From Strigamia acuminata (Eukaryota; Arthropoda; Chilopoda; Geophilomorpha; Linotaeniidae): DNA of 64,000 nt. Shown here piece by piece: positions 21,479 through 36,400 of this stretch. The position numbers were made by a program, and so were the translations under genes. The notes beneath the pieces are model-generated. The model saw only the letters and a list, made by a program, of their open reading frames with translations. It was not told where the DNA came from and ran no database searches. The stretch covers positions 19,957,060 to 20,021,059 of the forward strand of contig OX442314.1 in assembly GCA_949358305.1 (NCBI GenBank), in the 5' to 3' direction. Each line of letters starts with the position of its first letter. The stretch's first letter is position 1.

Positions 21479-24400
21479 ATAAACTACAACGAGTAAAACT
21501 AAATTTTGACAAATGGCCACTTCAGTTTCTTTACTCATAACCAACCTTGATATTGACTTCTTCCTTAAAAATCATAGAATAAGTTCCAACTTTGTCTAAC
21601 AACCTAGCTGTCGATTCTGAAATCTGTATGGCATTGGCTAAACCAATATACAATTAGTCACGGTTTAAATTAAATTCCAATAACTAATTTACCCGTTCCA
21701 AGCGATTCCATAAATTGAGCAATTATAACATCTTCCCCAAAAATGCAATAACGTGGCATTTTAATACCAACAATCGCAGCAACACAAGAACCTGATTTTA
21801 GGTCGCACATAATTTGGCGCCAAATTGTTTATGGTACTTATATAATTTTGATATATTTACCCGTATGAATTCCAATTCTAATCTGTATTCTTTCGTGTGG
21901 CAAGTGCCTAACTAGGAAATTACTAAGTATGGCTACAAAATGCAATGACATAGTAGCAATTTGCTCATAATGGTCCTTCACGGGAGTCGGAACGCCACTT
22001 GCAACACAGTCTTAAAATTTTAAAATAGATTTTTCTAAGCATACAAATAAATGCTGAAACTTACACGCATCTCCAATTGTTTCCAGTTTGTAGACGTTAA
22101 ATGATTCAATAATAGTGTCAAAAGCAGTGTATAAATCATTCAGCAGTTCAACAACTTCAATTGGTTGACTTCTATTAGCAATATTAGTGAATCCCACTAT
22201 GTCGCTGAAAACAAATCAATTAATGACTGATTAAGCTGCTCATTTAAAATACCTCTTATGGTTCAAAAATATATTTCCAAATATATTGCTTTTCACTTAA
22301 TGCATTCCAAAATGCAGAGCATTTTGCTGAATTACGTTTATGTTTACTATATAAAATACTGTTTACATAAATTGTTCAGGCTACTGGCTACTGGCTACAA
22401 CTACCGTAGCATGAACATTTTATGTGAGCACGATTGTGTATTAAATAATGCATTTTATAATACAATTGAAAAAATACATTTGAAAATGCATTTTTATGAA
22501 AAATAATAATATTGGGAATGCATTTCATAAATGCATGCAAAAATGTATTACAAGATGTATTCTCGTGAAACTCAATGCTTTTCAAAATATCATTCATTGC
22601 AATACATTGCAATACAATTTAAATGTATTTATTAACCATATGGAAACTTTCAGCACCTGAATAAAATAGTAACATTGTGAAAATATTCAGGATGCACTTC
22701 TAGGTGTCGTGTCATTTGCGTGGCAATAAAAGGAGGTAGTAAACGTTTAATTAAATTCTCGGTTTTGTTTTTTTCTATTTGTACTTCTTCAACTTTTTCA
22801 TTAAGAATGTCTTGCAAATGATTAGTATATTGTTCTAACTATAAATGAAATAAAAACTTTTTGTAAGTCACTGCGAGTAACTTTAAAAAAAATCAACAGT
22901 AGTACACGTTGAACAAAGTTCTTATTTTTTAATTCACCATAAAAATCAAATTTTGAACTAGTTCTCCCTTCAGCGGATGAATTTTACCAATCGTTGTGAT
23001 AATTTCTTTGAAGTGCGGCCGAATCAATGGATCTTCTGCAGTTGTGCTCAAAACAAGCTAAATTTTACGCACAAATTAAGATAATTTGTCTCGAATACCA
23101 TTTTTAATTATTGTTACTTCTTCAATTCCCCTTTTCTCAGAGAAGATTTCAGGCATATTAGATTGCGTCAATGCCGGTCGAATGGGCTTAGATGTATCAT
23201 AATCATGCATTTCAAGAAGCTAAATGGAAATATCACTTCTGTCAATTACAATTAATTTTACGAGGTACAAAATATCTAAGGATCACCTGTTTAATGCCCA
23301 TAGTTCCAGGGTCAGTAAAATTTTTGAGAACTCTGATCAACTCCTCAATGGACAAAACTTGCAATTCATAATCAAACGGGTTTTCACAATTGCAAACTTC
23401 CGTTAAAATAATGCCAAAAGAATAAACGTCTCCTGTCTGTGTTCCAATTCCTAGTTCGTTAGCAGTCATGGATACACGAAGTAATTCAGGCGCAGTCCAC
23501 AACATGGATCTTTCAATAGAAAAAGATACCAAGTAACTCAATCCTTTTAACCAATCCAAGCATAATAAGTAATTGATTCATATAATTATTAATTTTGGTG
23601 CGACGTCGCTGAATACGGACGGGCGATGAACCACTTTGAAGTCATTCTTGAAATAACTCACCGATATATCTTTTCTAATTGTTCCACAGAGTACATTTTT
23701 CGTCTGAGCGTAGGCACACCAAAACCTAACCATTTACTATTTTTAATTTTTAATTTATGAATAGTATGTTATGTTATAACAACAGGCAATACCAGACACT
23801 TTACATATCCATCGATTATCAATCAGGCAATTTGTAGACTTCAAATTGCCGTGTGATCCAATGTTCGAATTATGTAAAAATTCCATACCACATGCAATAT
23901 CTCTCAAAATTGAAAATTTGAAACTCCATGAGATTTTGTATCGAGACATCTGCAAGATGTCAGCTAAACTCCCCTGAAAAAAGTAAATAAATCAACACAA
24001 ACCAGATCTCAGGTGCAGTCAACAATAGAATTCAACAAACAATAGAAGTTCATTGCTAAAGCATTGACAACACCGCATATCACGCACTATCAGGGCAGTT
24101 TTTCAAGTAGCGGGCACTTCGGTAAGAAAATAACATTTTTACAGCTTAAATGCAGACGACACTGTCGGGTTTTCTACCCAAGTGCCGCCACATGCTGGAT
24201 TTGCTCGTGCCTAACATCACTTCTACGAAACTGTTTGAACATAGATCGTGAGTGTTTTGTCTCTTCTGGTTTTAATCTTTACAAAGTTTCATAGCAATTA
24301 CGTATACGTAACAGCGTACTCTGTGTGGTCCGAACGAAGCACCGTCCATACAGCTCTGAGGTCACCCCTCTCTTGCGGAGTAGTACGACCTAGTGAGGGA

Positions 24401-27400
24401 AAGGCGGGAGCTGAGTGGTGTAGGGAGAGAAGAACGCTGGGTCTCGACCGAGACAGACGTGTAAAGAAGTCACTGTGAAGTCAGCAAGAGCAGTGACGCT
24501 CAGTGGTGAGATGTTGGATCCACCACAGCCTCCATGAGCGGTTGCATGGGCCGTAGGTAAGTACAGCGGAATAGTAAAGGCTAACCGACACGTCATTCAT
24601 GGGGATAACCTCCCTGTGTGTGACAGGTCGGTTGCTGGTGTGGCGTGCCTTCGCAACGATTAACAAAGACCAACCACCCAACAATCTGGAATCCCTGTCT
24701 TTATTTACGTGAGCATGTGTTCCACCTTATGCTGCCATGGATAAGATCATGCTGTCACATCATGCTGTCACAAAAGTACAAAAATGAAAAAATTTCACTT
24801 TTTGAGTACAATTCATTGTGATGGGACACTTAGGCATGTGCCTAATGTGTCCACCAGTCACTACTGACCACACAAAGCATACAGTATTATATCTGCATAA
24901 TTATAAGGTGAACTAAAACTACTTACTTTCGGCACAACTTCCAAAAGAAGGCAAACATTAGGAGATGTAAGACACACTCCAAACAATCTTACTAAGTTAG
25001 GATGTCTTATTTTATATAAGTAATTTATTTCTGCTCGAAGCAATAAATCATTGACGTTGAAAGAATCTACACCAAATTCCTGAAAATGCAACAAGCAAGC
25101 ACAGTTGTAAAATACGATACTCAAACAAAGATACAGATGCACCAGCTGCACAACAAATACGTGCCTTAACATAGTAAATATTTCCTTTCCAAATAGCTGT
25201 ATGTTTTATAATTGTTGGCGTCATGCCGGTGTAATTTGACTCAAGAACAGATTCTTTTTCTATTGATAAAGATTTTGCAGCATAGGATATGTGCGACATA
25301 GTCAATCTTGGCAAACCAAGAATTGTAGATGTAGAAGTAGTTACAGCACTCTGACCGATATTGATCGCTTCAACATCATTCCAATAGACAAGCCAATCCA
25401 AATTTTTAATTGCTTCCAGTCGTTCCAAACTAGACAAAAACAATCGAATTAAAATTCCTAATCGCAGAACTTGTCTAGATCTATAACTGGATTACCGCCT
25501 TTTTATCCACAAGAAAACAAGTACCAGCACTGCTAGGACAATTACACAACCAAGTAGTATCGATATAATAAACAAGCCGATTAAAGTACTGCAATTATGA
25601 CCGAAATACCCAACGTTACACTGGCAGTAATTTGGGGCAATGCATTTACCATGCAGACACTCAAACCTAAAAATAATAAAAGTTTAATTTGGGATATGTT
25701 CAAATATTTTAGAAAATACAACATACTCGCATGTCGGTACGTTGCACGATTTTCCAGACCAAAGAGGATTGCAGGAGCAATTGAAGGGACCCACACAAGT
25801 ACCTTGAAAACAGCTGTCACATACCACGTTTTTGCAATTTTTACCCGAATAACCAAATTTGTAATAATCATTTTTCGACACGTTTGGGTATATTTCCCCT
25901 AAAAAACGACATCTACAATAAATATGTAGTAACAAAAATTATAAAATGTAATATAATTTCATCGTACGAGTACGTATCGTATTTTCTCTAATCTAGTAAT
26001 TATATTCGCTCCTTCTTATAATTCTAATGTGTCTTCTAGTATGGTAATGATGGTACCGTATTACCTCACATTAAGCCGCATGCCGGTATAATTAGAGTTA
26101 TACCGGCATGACGATAAACCTCGTTTATAACGGCATGCCGGTGTAAGTGAGTACAAATTTTTCTAAATGAGAATTCAGCCAAAACAAGCATAAAATCCTT
26201 TTTACATCTTCAAAATGTAAGAAATTGCCTTAAATTTCTATAAATTTACCCAGATTTCGGTAAAAATCTGCTGAAAATAAAGAAAACTTAAAATTTAGGC
26301 CCAAAAATCAACATAATTATTTATCCAGGCTCTTTAAGGTAAAAAAAACAAAAAGCCCGCTTTTTCACTTATATCGGCATGTTTCGCTTTATACCAGCAT
26401 GCCAGTATAAACTTTTTGCACGAAATTTTAAAAACCTGGTAAAGCCATGCCCAACGGCATGCCGCTTTATGTGAGGTAATACGGTAATTATTTTTGACAT
26501 TTCTTCTGAATTTTAATTAAGCAACATCAAATTTAATAAACAATTAATAATTCTCAGACAACCTTTCGTAATGTATTTCTCCAGTTGAACACATTAAAAT
26601 TATTGCAGAAATGTAGAATTAGAAAAAATACGATAAAGCTAAATAATAAAAACAAAGAACCTGCATTCATTAGGTGAAACACAAACGCCATTTTTATATT
26701 CAATTTGAGTGTGTGAATTTAATCTTCCTCCACCACAAGTACCATCACATATATATGGAACCACTGCTAACTCTGTTCTTAAGCAAATTGTATCCACAGT
26801 TTTGAACTTTTTACTCGACATAAGCTTCCCTGTGTTTGAAAGATACCCACATGTTGATACATAGCTAGAAAATTAAATTAAATTAAATAAACAGCCAAAT
26901 AAAGAACTGTTATTTTTATATTGCAGAATCCGAATAATTCCAAGAACAAAACTCCTCTACAATAACAAATCTTTACAGGATCAATAACTTTTGTTGGAAA
27001 TAAATTCAGGCACTATACGAATGATATTGGTGAAATGTTACAAGTGATTTTATTTCATCTATATTCTGTACAAAGACTTCAATACAAAGTTAATACTAAT
27101 CGCTGATTGGTTCCACTGATCCTGCATAATTAAAACGTGAGCACTCGCTCAATACATTCATTAACGTGTGGCTTCTCTGCGGCGCTCGGTGAGACCATTG
27201 GCGCTTCCGCATGCCTTGGTTAAGTGACTTACCAAGGAATGGCCACCTGGCGGCCGCCTCTTCGCCTCATAGGTCGGCACGGCCCTGTCCGTACAATCCT
27301 AACAAATTCCCCTCACGGATCGCATCAATTCTCACCAATAAACGCAATTACTCCTTAGATTGTCGATCTGCTTTTGCTATTCCTAAGCTCACAAGATTAC

Positions 27401-30400
27401 TTAGGAATGTCGGTCCCAGTAGTGACTTTGTAAGGATATCTGCCAACATGTCGATCCCCGAAATGTGTCGTACTTCAATCCTGTTGTGTGTAATTTCATC
27501 CTTAATAAAGTGCAATCTTCGGTTAAAGTGTTTCGTGCGTGTTTTCTGAGGTCCTCGTTGTAGCAATTGAGTCTCGTTTAAACTGTCACAATATACTATG
27601 AATTGTTCCTTCTTTTGTAAATGTCCAAAGTTTTCAGCTGAATTTCTCATCCAAGTTAACTCCTTGACCCCCTCCGACAACGTGTAATGTTCGCTCTCTA
27701 TACTCGACATTGCAACCAAGGTTTGCTTCTTGCATCTCCAGTTAATCAGGGTGCTTCCGTCTCTGATTACGTAACCGGAAAATGACTTCGAATCAGCCGA
27801 GCAATCCCAACTGGCGTCGGTGTACGCATGTAAATTGAGCTCCTCTCGTTGGTACGTCAGTCGATAATGCATTGTCTTCCGCAAATATATTGTAATGCAC
27901 TTGCCTCAGGTCCGCATTGTACTGCGATAATGTGCTCATCGCAAAGCTAATATTGGGGCGCATGTTTGTGGCTAAATACATTAATATACTGATAAATTCC
28001 TGGTACTCCGGGTCCATCGATGTCACCTTCGTGTGGCAATTTTTCATACTGTATTGCAGTAAAGTCGTTTCAATATACTTCGATTGATGGAGTTGTATGC
28101 CGGCATTGTCTTGATCCACTTGAATTCCGAGTATTGACGATAATTTGCCCATTGGAATTAGTTCGATTTCGTTGCAGTTCATGTTGATTACCTCCTTCTC
28201 GAATTTGTCGGATAATGCGGCCACAACTGTGTCATGAACATACATGCCCAGGAACAAATACTTGTTGCCTCTTCATATGACATACAAACACGGATCATCT
28301 AGAGTTTTTTTGAATTTTACATTTGTTTAGACTTGGTTCAACTTCTCGTACCAGCATCTCCCCGACTGCTTGAGTCCGTAAATGCTTTTGTGCAATCTGC
28401 ACACATTGTCGGTTTCATCACCCTGTCCATCCGGTTTCTCCATGTAGTTTTCTTCCTCCTGCCAGCTCCCCATGCAAATAAAGCGCATCTAACATCGTAT
28501 TGGTTTAGTGTTATCCCCCTCTTGGCTCCCTCGTTTACAAGCATTTGCAACGTCTTCTTGTTAAAATTGCATCCCAATTTTTGCTTGTAGCCTGCTGCCA
28601 CGAGTCGTGCCTTGTATCGCTTCTCCCCGGTGTTCGGATTCACTTTTATCTTGTAGATCCATTTCGATTTTACCGATTTCTTGTTCGGCAGCAATTTCGT
28701 GATCGTCCAGACTTTGTGCTTCTCCATTGATGCAATTTCGTCCTTCATGGCTCTTTTCCATTTGTTAGAGTTGACGGAGTTCGTGGCTTCGTCATAGTTC
28801 CACGGATTTCCTCAAATCTGTAAGTCCTTGACGTCTCACTCCTTTTTGTAGGAGTTCCTCTTCATTTGCGCGTCATTTTTCTTCGTCTCGAACTCTGCAT
28901 TCGGCATTCGTGCCTCTCGATGTTCGTCCTCGTATATTAAGTTGCGACTTAACTATTTCCTCATCTTCGTCTGCGTTTTCATCGTTTGGTTCAATGATTT
29001 CATCCTGCGCTTCACGATCTTAGTGATGTGTGTCCACATCCTCATCTATCCGTTGTGTACAAGTTGTACGCAGATGCTTCATAGATCTAACATCTCGATC
29101 TCAGGGATTCCGTCGTTTTCATCGTTTGGAGTCATTTTCTTTAACAATGATGCCCCCAATTCGCGCTCGATAAACTTTACATTTCGTTTCTCGCTCAATT
29201 TTCTCGTCCCCAAATTGTAAACTCTATAGGCCTTTTGTATCTGTGAATATCCAACAAGAATTTTTTTTCCCGGCTTTTGTGTCGAGTTTATTCCGTCCTA
29301 TGTTCTTCGTGAAGACAAAAACTGCACATCCGAAACGTCTGAGACAGAAAACTGTTGGTCTTCAGTTGTTCCAAATTTCCATTGCCATTCGTCCATGTGT
29401 CTTCGAATAGCATAAGTTGCGGATGTATGCAGCAGTGCACTTGCACTCCGTCCAAAAGTTTAGTGGCAGCTCTGTGTCGCATAACATCATTCTGATCATC
29501 TCAAGGATCGTGCGGTTGTGGCGCTCCGCAACCCCATTGCTTTGCGGTGTGTATGGTGTCGTGCATTGAGGGTTCGTTCCGGGTTCTTGGAATCACTGCG
29601 TCAATTCGTCCGACACGAACTCGCCTCCGTTATCACTTCTGATAGTTTTTAAACGATTTTCGGTTTGTGTCTCGTGTCGTACAATGAGTCGTTGCAATTC
29701 ATTCGTCGTGTCGCTCTTTGCTTCGAGAATTTGCACCATTGTCGTCTACTCCAGTCTCGTTTTGTGTGGTTTTCGAGTTAGCTTTCTCTTAACACATGAT
29801 TCGCAAACTGTCGTGTCATTGTTCTTGAAGTCTAGTCCTCGTACTAGTTTGCCGTCTTGCATCAGTTGTATCGACTGTTGTGTCAGATCGCCGAGTCGTC
29901 AGTGCCACATCTCGTTCGTCTCGCTTGAAAATCGGACTTCTTTACCGCGCAGCACTCTTGACTTGATGAAAAAACTGTTTCCGTTACAGCGTGCTCACAT
30001 CAACGTTTTCCGCTCTCGACTATTGTGACTCCATTCTCCTTGAATAATATGTCTTTGTTGATTTAAACTTTTTTTGCAGTCCAGATATAACTTGAAATTT
30101 TGTTTGTGGGTCGGCGATAGTGTTTCCGAATTGCTCGTTTTCACTTAGTAGAGCTTCTAGTCGATTGAAATATTCATCGATGGATTCTCCTTACTCCATC
30201 TTGAATTGCGCTAATGCGATGATTCACATGTATTCCAGTGCGGCGGTGTTGATGGTGTTATTCGTTTCGATCTTCTTCCACAACTTTTTCGCGTTCTTGT
30301 CGTTGCGGTAACGTACTACTTGTATGTCCGCTAGCGTATCGATTATGATTTCCTTTGCTTCGTTGTTGGCTGTTTGCTATTTTCTCCACATTTCTTCTGT

Positions 30401-33400
30401 CTTTTTGAAAACGGGCGTGACTGTGGGTCCACATGGCGGTTCGTCTTCTTCGATTGCTGATTCCTACAGTTGTCTTCCTTCTAATGTCAAGATAATTTTT
30501 GTGAACCACAGCATGTAGTTGTTGTCGTCCAATAATACCATATGGTGGATAATCTTGTTGTGGTGCGTTGTCATCTTCAAAACGTGTGCATTAATTTCGA
30601 GGTTGATCGTCGCTAATCGTCTCGTTTCAAAATTCCCACAATTTGTTTTTGACTTGTCGTCGGCATCTTCAGTCGTCAATAAGATTCAGTCATGCTATCA
30701 GATCAAACCACCCTCTGATACCAGATGTTGGAAATAAATTTAGGCACAATACGAATGGTATTGGTGAAATGTTACTATACTCTAACCGGACTCAAAAAGG
30801 AGCAACAGTCTCATTGGTCGAGCCAGTTTACTGGTGTAGTGATCCGAAAAAGTAGAGCCAAACACCAGAATTGCAAGCAATGTACAGACATTGTAATCAA
30901 TTGCCTAAGCAACGGCCAAAAATTCAAACTTGTTTACTTTCCAGACATAGTAACCAATAAACATAACAAACATGAGTTTGACATTGTTAAACTTCATTTA
31001 AATGATGGAAATAACATTTCATAATAAGAAAAATCGAAATTACATTAACTATAGTAGTAATAACCATCACAAAGAAAAATAAAAATTAAAACTATTTCTC
31101 TTAGTAGTAGTATACAGTCTGGAGTTAATAGTAAACTGGCTCAACCAATGGGACTGTTGCTCCTTTTTGAGTCCGGTTAGAGTATAGTGATTTTATTTCA
31201 TTTATACAAAGACTTAAATTCAAAATTAATACTAATCGCTGATTGGTTCCACTGATCACACGTGATCAAAACGTGATCACGCGCTCAATACGTTCATTAA
31301 ACGTGTGGCTTCTCTGCGGCGCTCGGTGAGACCATTGGCGCTTCCGTACAATCCTAACAACTTTAACTTAACTTTGATGTAAATATTTATCATCCAGTTA
31401 TAATGTTTAATATACGAAAGAATAGCACTTACTACATTGCCGTCACTGCAGTTGCATTAGGTAGTATAGGTAGAAGATATTGCGTCCGACAATCTACAAA
31501 CTCCGATGGCACACATTCGATCGGAATGTCAATTAAATGTTTGAAACTTTGTTGATTATCAATCGTGAGTTCAAGTTTTCCACCCAAACTTCTTCTTTTA
31601 CGATACCAAAACGTTTCATAATACTGTAGATAAGTATCTGACATTAGAGACCACCTCACAGCATTTCTCAGCTATCGAAAACAAATCGCAATAAATATAA
31701 TTGACTATTAGAACTGTTTGCTTATTGTTACGTATAATCCATCAGCAACAGTGTTTTTTCGGCCAGTAACTAAAATACCAATCGCTATGGTTGAATCTAG
31801 TCGAATCCCCCCAGTCGATGAAAATCTAATAACACCAGTTAAACCTTCAAATGTTAACTAATTATCAAAACAAAAATAATTATATCAGTAAACAAACAAC
31901 GGTAACAATCAGTCGATACTTACTTCAGTAAATCCTTGGACTACAGTGTATTTAGATAAAATTTCATTGCTGCTTAGCAATTTTTCAAACGAGTAAGCAA
32001 ATGTTAGTACAGCATCGTAACCTAATGCAAATTTATCAGCAACCTGATCAGAAAGATATCACGTTTTCATTAATTCAATAACAGCAATATTCAATTGTTT
32101 ACATTTAAACTGTCAGTAGTTGGTATGCCATAATAGTCCACGTGATTCATTTCAAAAAATTTACGATTTACATGATACCACAGATCAGTGGAAAATCCAG
32201 ATAAATTATAAGCTTTATAAATCATGTGCATTCCTTGAAAGGCTTCTAAGCATGTTGGTTCCTGTTTAACGTATATATAACATATTTTTCAATGAATACG
32301 CCTTATTTACATTTATGTAATCTACAGTCTACACCAGGGGTTCCCAAACTTTTTAGCATCGCGCCCCACTTTTTAAGCAAGGTGATCTTCTGCGCCCCAC
32401 TTCATCTACCAGTGCATTAAATTTTTAAAAAATATACTACTAAAAAGAAAAAAAGAAATTTTTATATAATTTTGCATAAAACTTTGTATAATTTTTTATA
32501 TAATTTTATATAATTTTGCATAAAACTTTGTATAATTTTTTATATAATTTTATATAATTTTGCATAAAACTTTGTATAATTTTTTATATAATTTTATATA
32601 ATTTTGCATAAAACTTTGTATAATTTTTTATATAATTTTATATAATTTTGCTTAAAAATTTAAAAAAATTTGCAAAATAAGCTTGTTTTATTTAGGCATG
32701 TATGATGGGTGCGCCCCACCAATAATCAGCTCGCGCCCCACCAGTGAGGCGCCCCACCAGTGAGGCGCGCCTCACCGTTTGGGAAACCCTGGTCTACACC
32801 ATGCTCGAAATGGAATATTTCATGAACTAAAACACCACTTCAAAATTTAAAAAAAACAAAAAACAATAATTTGTTCAATTACAAAATTCCGAGAAAAAAA
32901 TCAAAAGTTACTCGTAACCTACAACTTAGAACTACCGATTATGTAAATTCTGTGGAAAAATAACTACAGTACGTCGAAAAATGATCACGAACTGAAACAA
33001 TATTTTCCATAATTTCACTCTCGTGCATTTCGAGCCTTGAATCTAACATCTACCATAGCACAAAGTGGATGCTGACTGTTCCAATCAAATTGCCTCGCTG
33101 GAATTTGCCTTGTAATCCATTTATAGCCGTGCATTGGTGCAACCCCATATCTAAAACATAAGAAATGTATTCTAAATTTCAGTTTTAGTTTACATTGTAG
33201 TAAACAATTGTTACTTTATAGCTTGTCTGTACACAAAATATTGTTTAGGAGCAAGTACAGAACACAAAACAACTTTGGCTCCATATTTTTTTGCTTCTTC
33301 TATTTCATCCGATAAATCTGTTTGATTTTCAACACGTATCTACACAGCGAGAATTTCAATTCTTGAATAACAATATTTGAAAATTACATTTTCCTACTGT

Positions 33401-36400
33401 TTTATTTACAATACGAAAACGCATTCGTTTTTTATTTCATTTCCCCTCCGTGTACAAAGAGGTATGCACCCTGTGCAAAAAGATAAATAAACTTAAAACG
33501 GCTAAACTAAAGGGAATTTTTTTTCTGTCCACGACTGTACAAAGAAGTGTGCACCCTGCGGAATAATTCAAAACTCCACTCTATCACTATTCAGGTGCGG
33601 ATCTAGAAAATGGGAATTTTGTGCCATGAATGACCCCTAAAGACATTTTTGACGCCATAAAAATTAAAAACTAAAATCTTTTTGATTTTAATATTTTATT
33701 AAATTTTTTATGACCTCCCAGGACGGTGGCCGTGGCCACCCCTTGAAAAAAAAAACGATGAAAAATACCACAAAAAATGATAAATATTAGTCAACAAAAA
33801 AATATATTAGATTATTTATCATGTTTGTGATTTTTCGTCGAAAATTTTCCTGGTAAAAAAAAAATCCCCCCAGCGAGTCACCCAGTCGGCACGAGACGTC
33901 ATCTTAGAATCCTCTCTCACCCCATTTTATTATTTAGTTGCAAGACCAAGTGCCATTAAATAAAGTGTTAAATTTCTATATTCTCATGCGTGTCATTATT
34001 GGGTATTTTAGATAAGCTTACCATTAAGGGAAATGATTATAAGAGTCCGAATTTACACACTCGATAATTTACAGAACGACGTGAGGGCGCAACAACGTAC
34101 TTACTCTGTAAACTATTGAATATTTATACACACGAATTGTCTTCAAATAGTCAGCTGCTAATGGCTTTTCGACATCTTCGAATGTAAACTGAAATCGCAA
34201 AATGTAGAAATACGTAAAAAAGTAAAGAACACATTTACTCACTAGATAAGACCCTTGGTTCTGAAGAAGTGCACCCGCTCGTGGTGTAACGTCAGCAATA
34301 TTCCATTCAAGATTAAACGTACTGGCATAGGACTCCTAGAACATATTTTAGATCAGTTTATCATGCAAAAGATGCAATTTCAAACCTTTGATATAAACTG
34401 AAGCAAGTCTTCACGATAGGTCACAGTTGGCAATTGATAGCTCATGAAAACAATATTCATTTTCTGTGATATATCATTATCTCCAAATCCTATAATTCCA
34501 CTTATAAGTTCGTCTCCAGAATCCTATTTTGGTAAAAGTTTATGCTTAGTTATATAACGAGTTAATCCACTACCAAAAATTTGAACTATAGTTTATTGTC
34601 CTGTTCCTGTACTTTGCTGCATAGCCGTATTGTTTACTCAGCACAATTGATTAACTTTTTTAATAGTTACTATACTTAATCCCAATTTTTTGGTAATGCT
34701 TAAATGCTTAGGACTGAATATGACCTGCTGTTCCCCATCCAACATATCCATAAAATGATCCAGGGCTTTAGTGGCATTTTGCTCGGTATCATACACTTTT
34801 AAATTAATTTTTAAATCTAATGAAAAAATGTGTATAACAAAAATATGTGTCACCATTAACAAAAATGTTTTAAAACGTACTTGAGTCCATCAGATGTTTA
34901 AGACTATCCTTAAATTGAGGAATATTATTGTTGATATCTTCTACTGCTAAGGTCGCAAATGTGGCCGTCACTGGATCAGGATCAGTTTCAGCACCAGCTG
35001 TGTTAAATCTTCCAAATAAACCAATGTGGAGCACATCTGTCCAAACAAGCATCAGTTACTAATTGATAAAAACAGAAAAGTACTAAAAAACTTCGCTGAT
35101 TTTTTTTCCATGACCCATTACAAGACGACAGAAAGACATACATAATAGGTAGCGATTGTTGCATACCAATATCACACGCAGGACGAAAACTAAACTTGCA
35201 AATTCGAGCTAAATAGTGTGTGTGGATAAAAAAAGTAAAATCTTGCAAAAAAATTAATAATGGGAATACGGGAATTCGAAATAGGGGAATAATCAGTCAA
35301 AGCACAGAGTTCTCTGAACAGCCCCAACAGCTGGGTGGTCCGAACAGGTCAGCAAGAAGAAGGACCCAAACCACACTGCAATGGGAAATTTGCTCCCCTG
35401 TCCGGACAGCTATCTCCTCGGGACACCGGAAAAGTGATGCGTCCCGTATACATATCGTATAGGAAAGCATTTCTCATACTGTGAGGCCGCCCCACTGGTG
35501 GGTCGCGGACCGGTTTTTGGTGGGGCGCAGCACATGTCAGAGTGACAAATTAATAGGAAGTAAAGGAAATCAAAAGGGGGAAAAAATTAATCAAGTCAAA
35601 TGAATTACATTTTTGTTGCATTAACTAAACACATGTATCCAATAATAATTGCATGCTACGAACAGATCCAGCTTACAAACTACCGGTAAATAAATAAACA
35701 AGAAAAAAAGTTATCCCTGAAAAATTAAAAGGTGCTTGGGATAAAGTGGGTTCACTGCAAAAAAAATTAGATTTTCGTCTATAAAATATTTTGGAAATAC
35801 TTGTATAACTAAATTTCCAAACCCGAAAGTTATATTTCCAAATTGTACACAACATCAAATTTCCAATGACTTTCCAACACAACCGTTTCCAAATAATTTT
35901 TCATAGCATGAAAACATTAAAAAACATTACACACATATTTCTCAACCAGTAAAGTTAAGATTTCCAAATGTAAAATTTGAGTTTTCCATCAGTAAATAAC
36001 AACTTTCAAAATATAAAATTTGATATTTCATAATCTTTATTAAATAGTTTTTTTAATAAAAATTCTAAATAAGTGAAATCTCAAAATAAATCCCATAAAT
36101 AAAAATCCCTAGAAATATCCATGAAAATTCAACACATCGTGAAAATATGCAGAGCATTCACAAATCCTGAATCCAATAATCTTGAATCAGGGCTATGATC
36201 ATAGTCTCGACACAAAAATTTAGCAAAATCAACTGAAGGCAGTGATAAAAACTCGCATCGATATGATGGTGTAATAAATTATAGAATCAAATTAAAATGT
36301 TAAACTACAAATTTTGTGTCAACTTTTTATTTCATCTAACTCCAACAATAATAGTCTAATTATTTGTTGAAGTACAAATGATAAAACCAATCCCATATTT

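Larger units (their letters stand above)
26992..31359 (-). mobile_element. Ty1/copia-type retrotransposon, degraded, in gene A intron
   Basis: Flanked by the 5-bp duplication ACTTT (26987-26991 and 31360-31364). The empty site is seen in gene B near 46.88 kb. The 5' LTR is 30726-31359 and the 3' LTR 26992-27304 (minus-strand orientation, TG...CA). Just inside the 5' LTR the minus strand reads TGGTATCAGAG, a classic copia primer-binding site. Coding pieces run in the order gag (about 30.5 kb), integrase (29.2-29.7), RT (28.3-28.8 and 27.8-28.3) and RNase H (27.35-27.8). Frames are broken. The RT active-site YVDD reads YVHD. The LTRs have diverged and each carries its own later insertion. Confidence 0.9.

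Noticed and set aside
24064-24478. Open frames in gene A intron
   Set aside because: They lie in an A-specific insertion between two recognised kinase-homology exons and are absent from gene B.
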